Assembly (NCBI GenBank): GCA_034932485.1 | Contig: JAYFOQ010000003.1 | Location: 1-64,000 of the forward strand | Origin: Gordonibacter sp034932485 | GTDB lineage: Bacteria; Actinomycetota; Coriobacteriia; Coriobacteriales; Eggerthellaceae | DNA: 64,000 nucleotides | Direction: 5' to 3' | In this document: positions 51,826 to 59,733 of the stretch, in pieces | Numbering within the stretch: position 1 is the first letter of the stretch | Layout of the letters: each line of letters begins with the position of its first letter | The notes under the pieces: generated by a model | The model's database searches: none | What the model was told of the DNA's origin: nothing | What the model saw: the letters and a program-made list of their open reading frames with translations, nothing else | Made by a program: the position numbers and the translations under genes

Positions 51826-54390
51826 ATGGAATTCAAGAACGATCTAGGCCGGCCGTGGAAGTATGAAGACGGTGATTTCACTGTGGTGCGCACCTCGATG
51901 TGGTCGCCTCCTGGCTGTCATCCGGTGGGGTGCGGCCTCAAACTCTATGTAGACAAGGAAGGGCGCCTTGACCATATAGAGGGCGACGAGAACAACCCTA
52001 TTACCAAAGGCCGCCTATGTGCTCGATGCTTAGCGCTCAAGGATTATGTTTACAATCCCAGCCGCGTGATCTATCCGATGAGGCGCGATCCGGCGCATCG
52101 TGGTGAGCACGATAAGTGGGAGCGTATCACTTGGGACGAAGCCTACGCTCTTATTAAAGAGAAGCGCGATTATTTCCGCGACACGTATGGCCCGGAATGT
52201 ATGGCCGTGTTCTCTGGCACGGGCCGTTCTGGTGGCATCCTCGTGGCTGACATGGCTCAGGCTGTGCTGGGTACACCAAACGCCTGTTATACACAGTCAG
52301 GCTACGCCTGTTACCAGCCGCGCTCGATGTCGTGCTCTCACGTGCTTGGTGCCTATTATCCAGAAATGGATTATGCTGGCGGCTTGGAAGGTACGTACGA
52401 CAACCCGGTGTATCGCGTTCCAGAAGTCATCGTCATGTGGGGAAAGATGGCTCTAGCTTCGAACGGAGACGGATTATGGGGTCATGCCGTAATTGATCTC
52501 ATGAAGCGGGGTGCTAAGCTTATTAGTATTGATCCGCGTGTCAACTGGCTTGCTACGCGCGCTGAAGTGCACCTGCGCGTGCGTCCTGGTACCGATACCG
52601 CGCTAGCCATGGCGTGGCTTTGGGTTATCATCAATGAGGATTTGTACGATCATGACTTTGTGGAGAAGTGGACGTACGGCTTTGAAGAGTTCTCGGCGCG
52701 TATCAACGATGCTGAGATGGGAATGACGCCCGAGAAGGCAGCCGAGATTTGCGAGGTGCCGGTCGAAGAGATATATCGCGCTGCGCGTCTCTATGCGCAA
52801 GCCAAGCCGGCTTCCATTGCATGGGGCCTTGCATTTGATCAGAACCAGAATGGCAACCAGGCGGCTCATTGCGTGCTTGCCCTTATGGCTATCTGCGGTA
52901 ATGTTGACGTGCCTGGTGGGCAGATTATTGCCGAGATTGATGCTGCGCCGGGTGTTGAAGATCGTGAGGATGTGCACCAGCAGGCGACAGAGGGTGAAGG
53001 CTCCACGCTTGACATCGACAAGGCTGACGACACTTCGGCCGAGGATGCCGCCCGACCGCAGCGCCGTATCGGTTGGGACAGCCTGCCTGATGATCTGCGG
53101 GGTAAGACTATTGGTTATGATGAGTACCCGTTGTATGTGGATAATATCCGCAATGCTCAAGCTGACATGATGTTTGACGCGGTGACAAAGGGGACTCCCT
53201 ATCAGATACGCATGGGATGGATACAATCCACAGCCCTACTTACCCCGACCTGTTGTGCGCAGCCGACAGGTTGGTATGAGGGATGTAAGAACCTGGAATG
53301 GTGCATGGCTACCGACTGCTTCATTACGCCCGCTATTGAGGCGTTCGCAGATCTTATTCTTCCGCTGGCGTCTTGTGCCGAGAAGGATGACGTTGTTATG
53401 ACGCACTATGCAGGATCTCCGGTCACATTAGGGTCGGTCAATAAGGCAGTCGATGTGGGAGAGGTCAAGTCTGATATTCAGATACTCATCGAATTGGGCG
53501 AATACTTGGAGATGGATTGTCTCAAAGACGAGAACGGGGAGCGCTTGTTCAAGGACGAGGAGGACTTCCTGACTCAGCGCCGTGCGCGTCCGGCGAAGAT
53601 GCCTTTCGAAGACTTGCGTGACCAAGTGGTGTTTCAGCGCGGTGTGAACTATCGTAAATACGAGACCGGCAAGCTGCGTCCCGATCGCAAACCAGGCTTT
53701 CTTACCCCTACGGGTCGCATTGAACTGTGGTCGACGGCTTACGCGCACTATGGCGAGGACCCGTTGCCATACTACAAGGAACCGGCTTTCAGCCCCCATA
53801 AGGACCCAAAGTTGGCAGAGAAGTATCCGTTCATTTTGACCACGGGCGCGCGAAACTATGCTTCTTTTCATGCGGAGCATCGCCAAATTCCTGTACTGCG
53901 TGAGTTGCATCCCGACCCGCTTATCGAGATTAATCCTGAAGATGCAGTTACTGTGGGCGTTGCAGATGGCCAATGGGTTGAGATCAAGAACGACTACGGT
54001 CGTGCGAAATTTAAAGCCGTTGTATCGCCCATTGTGAAGAAAGGTGTCGTGCAGACAGATCATGGCTGGTGGTTCCCTGAACGCCAGGCTGATGACGATG
54101 CGCGCAACAAGATTATTCCCTTGGGTGAGATTGTTGAGGATAACGAGGTACAGGCGGTCATCAACGGCAGGGAAATTAAGGACGGCTTCGTGAAAGTCGA
54201 CCACGCCGATGAGAAGAGCCTGTATGGCGTTTGGCAGTCGAACTGCAACGACCTCGTGTCCAACCATTACAATTCCAAGCTCGGCTACGGCGGTCCTTAC
54301 AAGTGCAACTGCTGTAGTGTTACCCCGTTGCAGGAAAGTTACGACACAGACATGAGTCTGGTTGTCGAGAAATTCGGAGAGTTGGTGTAA
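51826..54390 (+). CDS. Molybdopterin-dependent oxidoreductase (module D)
   Basis: An 854-residue enzyme and the closest local relative of the Fe-S-less protein at 9930. Its cluster ligands are intact: C31, C36, C65 and C68, with C-x4-C at the first pair (GCHPVGC) and LCARC at the second. SGYACYQPR carries Cys162, and DHGWWFPE is present. Two insertions set it apart: an acidic stretch near residues 375-425, and about 45 residues between HGWWFPE and the LYGVW segment near the C-terminus. No signal peptide. AGAGAGGAACGGT precedes the ATG. Comparison with 9930 shows what the latter has lost. Confidence 0.92.
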   Translation: MEFKNDLGRPWKYEDGDFTVVRTSMWSPPGCHPVGCGLKLYVDKEGRLDHIEGDENNPITKGRLCARCLALKDYVYNPSRVIYPMRRDPAHRGEHDKWERITWDEAYALIKEKRDYFRDTYGPECMAVFSGTGRSGGILVADMAQAVLGTPNACYTQSGYACYQPRSMSCSHVLGAYYPEMDYAGGLEGTYDNPVYRVPEVIVMWGKMALASNGDGLWGHAVIDLMKRGAKLISIDPRVNWLATRAEVHLRVRPGTDTALAMAWLWVIINEDLYDHDFVEKWTYGFEEFSARINDAEMGMTPEKAAEICEVPVEEIYRAARLYAQAKPASIAWGLAFDQNQNGNQAAHCVLALMAICGNVDVPGGQIIAEIDAAPGVEDREDVHQQATEGEGSTLDIDKADDTSAEDAARPQRRIGWDSLPDDLRGKTIGYDEYPLYVDNIRNAQADMMFDAVTKGTPYQIRMGWIQSTALLTPTCCAQPTGWYEGCKNLEWCMATDCFITPAIEAFADLILPLASCAEKDDVVMTHYAGSPVTLGSVNKAVDVGEVKSDIQILIELGEYLEMDCLKDENGERLFKDEEDFLTQRRARPAKMPFEDLRDQVVFQRGVNYRKYETGKLRPDRKPGFLTPTGRIELWSTAYAHYGEDPLPYYKEPAFSPHKDPKLAEKYPFILTTGARNYASFHAEHRQIPVLRELHPDPLIEINPEDAVTVGVADGQWVEIKNDYGRAKFKAVVSPIVKKGVVQTDHGWWFPERQADDDARNKIIPLGEIVEDNEVQAVINGREIKDGFVKVDHADEKSLYGVWQSNCNDLVSNHYNSKLGYGGPYKCNCCSVTPLQESYDTDMSLVVEKFGELV

Positions 54391-54393
54391 CCC

Positions 54394-54747
54394 ATGGCTG
54401 AATACGGATTGCTGGTTGACTACGAGTACTGCACCGGTTGTGAAACATGCGTCGTTGCTTGCAAGGAAGAGCACGGATTCCCTGTAGGCAAGTGGGGTAC
54501 TCGCGTGTTAGACGACGGGCCTTGGCAGAAGGATGATTCCGGTGAAGGTGGGAATTGCTTCAACTGGAATAAAATTCCTGTGCCCACCGACCTTTGTGAC
54601 CTGTGTGCTGACCGCGTTGCGGCGGGCAAAGATCCCACTTGCGTGCACCATTGTCAGGCGTTCTGTATGGAATTTGGAACTATTGAAGAGCTTGCCAAGA
54701 AGTTGGCATCCAAACCCAAACAGGTGCTTTGGTCGCCCTGCGAGTAG
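54394..54747 (+). CDS. Ferredoxin-like electron-transfer subunit (module D)
   Basis: A 117-residue two-cluster ferredoxin, starting MAEYGLLVDYEYC. Ligands: C13, C16, C19 and C23 in the first motif, and C68, C71, C83 and C87 in the second, with extra C91. It begins 3 bp after the oxidoreductase stop, so translation is coupled. It is the intact counterpart of the degenerate protein at 12263. Confidence 0.92.
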   Translation: MAEYGLLVDYEYCTGCETCVVACKEEHGFPVGKWGTRVLDDGPWQKDDSGEGGNCFNWNKIPVPTDLCDLCADRVAAGKDPTCVHHCQAFCMEFGTIEELAKKLASKPKQVLWSPCE

Positions 54748-54771
54748 TACTTGCTTGTTTTTTGATGACGA

Positions 54772-54801
54772 GGGTCTTGAGATATGCTCGAGACCCTTTT
54801 T
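54772..54801 (+). terminator. Intrinsic terminator after module D
   Basis: GGGTCTTGAG (54772-54781) pairs with CTCGAGACCC (54787-54796) with one G-T pair, followed by TTTTT (54797-54801). Confidence 0.85.
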
Positions 54802-54856
54802 GACGAAGGGGATCTCTGGCGATACTGGAGATGCCCTCCCTGACAAGGGAGACTAT

Positions 54857-55057
54857 ATGTGTTATTGCTGCAACTTGTGCAACCGGTGTGGTCGTGCCGA
54901 CGAGATGAAGGACCGACTGGGCAAGCGGGAATGTCCCGCATGCGGCGCGTCGGCACCGGACAACGAAATGCGCACCTGTCCTGCTTGCGGCGCAGCGTTG
55001 CCACCGCCGTTTCCTCCGCTCACAGAAGACGCGTTGTTAGGTTGTTCCGGCGAGTGA
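54857..55057 (+). CDS. Small zinc-ribbon protein (MCYCC type)
   Basis: A 66-residue protein starting MCYCCNLCNRCG, preceded by CAAGGGAGA. Ten cysteines lie in four CxxC knuckles: CCNLCNRC at the N-terminus, then CPACG near 25 and CPACG near 41. A short proline patch (LPPPFPPL) follows, and it ends with LLGCSGE. The start resembles the MCWSC protein at 14264. Its stop codon lies within the 13-bp target duplication of the IS30 element, so the element inserted at its end without changing the protein. Function unknown. Confidence 0.7.
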   Translation: MCYCCNLCNRCGRADEMKDRLGKRECPACGASAPDNEMRTCPACGAALPPPFPPLTEDALLGCSGE

Positions 55058-55059
55058 TT
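55047..55059. repeat. Target-site duplication, left copy
   Basis: CCGGCGAGTGATT, repeated exactly at 56685-56697 on the other side of the IS30-family element. The exact duplication points to a fairly recent insertion. Confidence 0.9.
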
Positions 55060-55133
55060 GGTTGAATTGCAAAGTCAGCTGAACATCCGGGATTAAATTG
55101 TCGTTATCGCAGTTAGCTGAACAGTTTTCATAG

Positions 55134-55172
55134 GAACCTGATCATCTCGCTATCCGCTGATCAGGTTCTTTT
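55134..55172 (+). terminator. Hairpin inside the left end of the IS30 element
   Basis: GAACCTGATCA (55134-55144) pairs perfectly with TGATCAGGTTC (55158-55168), followed by TTTTC. It would stop transcription entering from the zinc-ribbon gene and protect the transposase gene from read-through. Confidence 0.7.
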
Positions 55173-55288
55173 CTAGTTGATCTGTCTGTATAGATAGGTA
55201 TAAGAGCATGGCTTCGCCATCCCCGCAAGGTCTGCTCGCAGACTTATCTATACGGGTGGTTAGTGTCTGTTCAATTAGTGAATAGGTT

Positions 55289-56551
55289 TTAGATTAAACC
55301 AGATAATCCTCGCTTTTTGCGGTATTCATTGATTGCACCAACAGTAAGGTTTAAATCCCCGTAGGAGATGTCTTCAATACCAAGAGCATCTAAGAGAGTT
55401 TTGGCATCATCTGGCATAGCAGCTTTCATGAGTTTTATGGGAGAAAGCCCTGCGTACTTGCCTCTCGGCTCGGAGTTGAGTTGGCTCATGACAGACTCCA
55501 TGTCCCGCCCGTCCAAGTCGTCGAAAGATATGCCGCGGCCCTTTGGCAGCAGCTTGCGCAATTCCACGTGGTTTCGCTCGCATCCTGCCTTCTGCTGAGA
55601 CTGGCGCACGTCGCAGTAGTACACTTTGCAGCGAGCAGATTCACCTTTCGTTGAGCGCTCAAGGGCCTCAGTGTCGGCGAACTCCGCTCCATTATCGGTC
55701 AGGATCACTCCGAACAATCGGCGAAACACTTCCTTTCCGATGGCCTGTTCTAGCATGTCGAGCGCGGCGGCTACCGCGCTCGACGACTTGTTTGGCAAAA
55801 GCAATGCGATTTGTACCCCGCAGGATCGCAGGTAGAGTGTCAGGATGCATTGCGTATCGCGTGCGCGTCCGATCACAGTATCCATCTCGCATGCTGTGGT
55901 ACGCGTGTCCTCATCTAACTCGCAAAACGCCTGGTAGGACCTCTCCTGTCCATGAGAGGTCTGTTTGAGTTCGTCATTTTCCTTGCGTGGCTTGTAGCCA
56001 ACCTTTCGGCGAAGCTCTGCATTTGACATGCCGCCGTATCCCTTCGCTATCCAGCGATAAATCGTGGAGGGATCAACCTTGAACTCACCTGCATGTCCAC
56101 AGGCGATCTGTGTCGGAGATAGCCCTCGGGCAACGTCCACGCGGATCTTCGCCATCATATCTTCGAAGCTTTCCTCACACGCATTGACTCCGCACCTAGC
56201 GCTTGCAAGCAGGCTATCGGCAAGTACTTGGGCACGTGCGGTGGAGTACTCACACCTCCACTTGTACGTACAGTGGTAGCGACGAAGCTTGCACCCGTTG
56301 CACACCCACGGCCATGCTTCGAGCTTCGGGCAGATTTTCTCTCCTTCAGGAGTCATATCGACGCGCGAACCCTTTCCTGGACCCTTACATACCGTGCGGT
56401 TGTGCCTGATTTCTTCTGTGATCGCCGAGGGCGCACGACCTAGGTCTTTTGCGATGCTTCGACCGCTCGATCTACTGTCAAGTCCTCGCTCGATCGAGGC
56501 GCGCTCTGCCTTTGTCATGCGGAAATACTTCTTGGGGGATTTCTGGGACAT
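55289..56551 (-). CDS. IS30-family transposase
   Basis: A 420-residue DDE transposase. The N-terminal helix-turn-helix is visible in LDSRSSGRSIAKDLGRAPS (about 24-43), as is usual for IS30. A cysteine-rich patch near 80-95 (VCNGCKLRRYHC) may bind zinc. Catalytic residues are visible in ACEMDTVIG (first Asp), LTDNGAEF (second Asp) and CERNHVELRK (Glu). Length is normal and the frame is intact. It lies alone inside the element. Confidence 0.93.
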   Translation of the reverse strand: MSQKSPKKYFRMTKAERASIERGLDSRSSGRSIAKDLGRAPSAITEEIRHNRTVCKGPGKGSRVDMTPEGEKICPKLEAWPWVCNGCKLRRYHCTYKWRCEYSTARAQVLADSLLASARCGVNACEESFEDMMAKIRVDVARGLSPTQIACGHAGEFKVDPSTIYRWIAKGYGGMSNAELRRKVGYKPRKENDELKQTSHGQERSYQAFCELDEDTRTTACEMDTVIGRARDTQCILTLYLRSCGVQIALLLPNKSSSAVAAALDMLEQAIGKEVFRRLFGVILTDNGAEFADTEALERSTKGESARCKVYYCDVRQSQQKAGCERNHVELRKLLPKGRGISFDDLDGRDMESVMSQLNSEPRGKYAGLSPIKLMKAAMPDDAKTLLDALGIEDISYGDLNLTVGAINEYRKKRGLSGLI

Positions 56552-56684
56552 AGTTTTTCCTTATCTCTCAGTCAGGCCCCTTATGGGCCTGTCTTCCAGA
56601 TAAGGAATTCTCGTACTCAACTGGTCGTGTACGGCTGGGTATGAGAGTAAAAGTAAAGTGTTCAGTTCAACTTGCGAATCAACC

Positions 56685-56697
56685 CCGGCGAGTGATT
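56685..56697. repeat. Target-site duplication, right copy
   Basis: An exact copy of the 13-bp sequence at 55047-55059. Removing the element and one copy restores a continuous region after the zinc-ribbon gene. Confidence 0.9.
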
Positions 56698-56846
56698 TAT
56701 CAAGTTGGGTAAATACCCCTCTACCTCAGTTCGTCATCTTAGTTGCTTCGTGCTACTATAGGCATCGGTTCACTAACGGAAAAGCGCAACGTGGGGTGCG
56801 AAGCGATTAATATCCGACAGAACCGATTTTGGAAGGGGATTTCCCC

Positions 56847-57539
56847 ATGAATACGCCTTTGGATGCGTTCGTTAAAACTGACGGCAATCGCGAAGCGTTT
56901 TATCGCATCGTTTCCCTTACGCAACCCCACGACAAGCCCGAAAGGTTGTTCCTTGTTGGGCCTGAGCAATCGGGTAAGACGACATTGGTGCGGGCGCGTC
57001 AGCTTGATAAAGATTTGTTATCTACAAAACGGGTGCTTTATCGTCCCTGCGCTGAATTGCCCAAGGCTATGCGCGCTAACGTCTACGACGGCTTCTTTGA
57101 AGATTTGGGCACGCACGAAGTGCTGCTTTTGGATGACTTCGACGGCTTCTTCGAAGATGAGGAGATCGGCCCGAAGCTGTGCCAGTTGCTGTTGGCGGAA
57201 CGCGAGAGGCATGGTTTGGATACCGTTATCACCTCGCGTAAGCCTCTCGCTGCATACGACTTGAGCCTATTCGGGGGAGTACTCGACAAGTTCGAAGAAA
57301 TTACCATGGATGAGCTGGATGCTGATGGCCTAGAAATCTATGTAACCGAGCTTGTTGGTGCGTATACTGAAGAGGGGAGTAGTCCGGTACTTTCGTCAGA
57401 AGCAATTTCCTATATCGCTCGCGATTTGGGAGAAAAACCTGACATGATGCGCAAAGCTGTGAGTTTCCTTATGACTCAGTATGAAGGTGAGCCCGGTGTC
57501 GAGTTGGGTCGCAACGTTGTTGCTGCAACGTTGGCGTAA
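56847..57539 (+). CDS. AAA+ ATPase, DnaA/Hda-like
   Basis: A 230-residue ATPase. Walker A reads GPEQSGKTTL (about 38-47), Walker B LLLDDFDGF (about 93-101), and a sensor region ITSRKPL follows near 130. The lid-like C-terminal part (SYIARDLGEKPDMMRKAV) resembles DnaA domain III. No DNA-binding domain IV is present, so it is Hda-like rather than DnaA. The ATG at 56847 follows GGAAGGGG. It could regulate replication initiation or load a partner on DNA; the role is not certain. It was previously next to the zinc-ribbon gene before the IS30 insertion. Confidence 0.8.
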   Translation: MNTPLDAFVKTDGNREAFYRIVSLTQPHDKPERLFLVGPEQSGKTTLVRARQLDKDLLSTKRVLYRPCAELPKAMRANVYDGFFEDLGTHEVLLLDDFDGFFEDEEIGPKLCQLLLAERERHGLDTVITSRKPLAAYDLSLFGGVLDKFEEITMDELDADGLEIYVTELVGAYTEEGSSPVLSSEAISYIARDLGEKPDMMRKAVSFLMTQYEGEPGVELGRNVVAATLA

Positions 57540-57645
57540 TTTTTGTATCCTGCTGTGATTTGGGATTAAGGGAGCTCGTCAGGTGCGTTCTTTGTCTTAA
57601 GTCGCATCTAACTTTCAAGCAGGGTGGTTCATTTGTTGCCGATAT

Positions 57646-57682
57646 AAAAAACCGGGCCTAAAATTTTTAGGCCCGGTTTTTT
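57646..57682. terminator. Bidirectional intrinsic terminator
   Basis: A perfect 18-bp inverted repeat (57646-57663 with 57665-57682) centred on one base, with A-run and T-run flanks on both sides of a CCGGGCC core. It serves the convergent ATPase and MFS genes. Confidence 0.9.
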
Positions 57683-57711
57683 CATGCGTTGTTTTAGTAA
57701 GTGATTTATCT

Positions 57712-58935
57712 CTATTTGCCTGCTTCAATCGCCGCTTTGCTGCAACGTATCATGAATACGATAGAGCACAGTAGCCCAAGAGCACCGACAATGCCAAGCG
57801 GTGCGGCTACCATAGCCCAGCTGCCTGTCGATTCAACAATAGCGCCCGCTATAGGGGCCGCGGGAATGCCGCCGAAGTTCGCGCCGATAGGAAGTGCCGC
57901 CATGACAAGGGCCACTCCAGCTGGGGTCTTTGCTGCCCACTGTGCATTCGAAAACAATGCGGGGGGAACAATGTTGGTAAAGAGGCCAACCAGTACAGCT
58001 ACAACGACAATCATCGCTTGGTCGGTAAAAATAAACTGGATGATACCAGCGACGGTACACAGCACCATGGTTGCCACTAAAACCAAGGGTTGATTTTTTA
58101 TCTTGCTTAAAACTACGCCGATAATCAGTGAGCCAACGATACCGGTAATGGTGGTAATGGAAGACACGGAGTTGGCGGCCGCCATATCCATACCCACCAG
58201 TGGGGTTTGTAAATAGGTTGGCGCCATGGCTGACCAGACGGAGAAAATGAAGGCGAAGCAAGCGAAAATTATGACCAACAGCCAAGAGTTTAGAGAGGTG
58301 AGTCCAGCCCATGGCTTAACATCTCCTCCGGTGGCTACCATGGTCATCTCCTCGGTGTGATTGATGCGAATTCCAAAAATAGCCACGACAAGAGCAATGG
58401 CATTAACGGCCAAGCAAAACCACCACACACCTTGCCAGCTTCCCGTTGCTCCCAGAATGGCCGCAAAGGCGTTTAGCATGATGAGTGATCCGGCGGCTGT
58501 CCAGCAGGCCCATATTGAGTTAGGTAAGCTGCGTTTGGCGGGGTCTTTAAACAAGAGTGCAATGAGCGTGGGGCCGGCTGTAGCAAGAAAACCATTGCCG
58601 AGGCCACCTATGAAGCGGGATGCGATAAACACCTCAACACTGGGTGCAAGTACACCTACAAGTGAATCGAGTGCCATGCATACCAGCGCAGCGATAAGCA
58701 TACCCTTTGGCCCGATTTTTGTTTGGATAGCGCCGGTAACAAATGCAATGACAGTGCCTGCAACCGAGCAGGCGGACATGAACCAACCTGCTTCACCTAG
58801 TCCACATTGGAAGTATTCCATAAGGCTTCCCATGGCGGGCGGCACCTTGAAAAACCCGACGGCAAATATGGCTCCCATAATGAAAATGAGCACGAAGTTA
58901 ACCCATGCGTTTCCGGTCTTGCTTTTTTCTCCCAT
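57712..58935 (-). CDS. MFS transporter
   Basis: A 407-residue carrier with about twelve helices, starting MGEKSKTGNAWVNFVLIF, with AGGAGAGG before the ATG. The loop between helices 2 and 3 reads GAIQTKIGPKG, a degenerate MFS signature. It lies 62 bp downstream of the zinc-ribbon gene on the same strand, so the two are probably co-transcribed. It is divergent from the module E oxidoreductase at 59734 and may move its substrate. The specific family cannot be decided. Confidence 0.85.
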   Translation of the reverse strand: MGEKSKTGNAWVNFVLIFIMGAIFAVGFFKVPPAMGSLMEYFQCGLGEAGWFMSACSVAGTVIAFVTGAIQTKIGPKGMLIAALVCMALDSLVGVLAPSVEVFIASRFIGGLGNGFLATAGPTLIALLFKDPAKRSLPNSIWACWTAAGSLIMLNAFAAILGATGSWQGVWWFCLAVNAIALVVAIFGIRINHTEEMTMVATGGDVKPWAGLTSLNSWLLVIIFACFAFIFSVWSAMAPTYLQTPLVGMDMAAANSVSSITTITGIVGSLIIGVVLSKIKNQPLVLVATMVLCTVAGIIQFIFTDQAMIVVVAVLVGLFTNIVPPALFSNAQWAAKTPAGVALVMAALPIGANFGGIPAAPIAGAIVESTGSWAMVAAPLGIVGALGLLCSIVFMIRCSKAAIEAGK

Positions 58936-58997
58936 AATCCTCTCCTAAAACGTTTACGACGAGTTCCCCTTGTTAGAGCGGCAGTCCTCTCTTCTCC

Positions 58998-59246
58998 TTA
59001 GTTTTGGCCGGATGCTCCTGCGGCTCTCGGGGCTGTCGGCGCCCCTGGCGCTCCTGGAGCCTTAGGTGCTCCCGGAGCACCAGGGGCCGCAGGAGCACCA
59101 GGGGCACTGCCGGGCGTACCCGGAAGAGAGGGTCCGCTAGGTAATTCCATCCCACACTGGGGGCAGGTAGTCATACTCGGCTCGCAGGAATGTCCACATC
59201 CGGTGCATTTCTTGTTGAGCTCGACTGCTGTTGGTCTGAAACACAT
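58998..59246 (-). CDS. Small zinc-ribbon protein with Gly-Ala-Pro tail (MCFRP family, copy 3)
   Basis: An 82-residue protein starting MCFRPTAVELNKKC. Knuckles CTGCG and CPQCG (residues 14-18 and 28-32), plus an extra Cys21, form the zinc ribbon. The tail from about residue 42 consists of GAP/AAP/KAP repeats, like copies 1 and 2. AAGAGG precedes the ATG. It is the first gene of a leftward unit with the MFS gene and lies opposite module E. Its repeated position beside redox modules suggests a shared regulatory or assembly role, but none is known. Confidence 0.82.
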   Translation of the reverse strand: MCFRPTAVELNKKCTGCGHSCEPSMTTCPQCGMELPSGPSLPGTPGSAPGAPAAPGAPGAPKAPGAPGAPTAPRAAGASGQN

Positions 59247-59733
59247 GATTAAAACCTCTTTTCACGGGAGTCCAATATGACGCGGTGTCGGCTTCAAGGG
59301 GGTTGAAGCCATCCAGTTTGGTGATGCGTTCTAGTTCGAAATCACTTTTCGAAAACGTACGGTACGCTTCTGCTCACCACATGCTGAAGTATAGAAAACG
59401 CCTTGTTTTGCAGCCTATGGAGGAACTTCCAAAAGTCTTGGCATCTTTTTGGAGGTTCCTCCGTTTCGTAATCACAAAGACGCTCTTTAAAATGGCGTTG
59501 TTCGGTGAGCGGCATTTTTATTTGGATACATGGCTCCATTTTGCTAGCGGTTGGAGTCGAGAGGGATTGGATGAAAAAATTCGGCGCGATTGTCGTGAAT
59601 CTATACCAGGAGTCACGTATCCAAGAAGAGGCACCTTCGAACATCCCATATCAGAGATGGGCGCTATGGCTCTGCGAAGCAGTGGAGACGCGCGCTTGGG
59701 GATCTCATAAGACGAGGTAAGAGAGGAATAGGT
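59247..59733. promoter_or_regulatory. Divergent control region upstream of module E
   Basis: A 487-bp gap between the zinc-ribbon/MFS unit and the module E oxidoreductase. Open frames here show no recognisable content. It should contain two divergent promoters; I could not locate a convincing palindrome. Confidence 0.4.

Larger units (their letters stand above)
55060..56684. mobile_element. Complete IS30-family insertion sequence (1625 bp)
   Basis: The element is bounded by imperfect inverted repeats at 55060-55086 and 56658-56684 (20 of 27 positions match, starting GGTTGA and ending CTGAACA). It is flanked by the 13-bp direct duplication CCGGCGAGTGATT. It encodes one transposase on the minus strand. 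A terminator-like hairpin at 55134-55168 lies near its left end. All parts appear intact, so it may be active. Confidence 0.92.

Noticed and set aside
53428..54474. 348-residue minus-strand frame opposite module D
   Set aside because: Antisense shadow; the plus strand carries a well-supported enzyme and ferredoxin.
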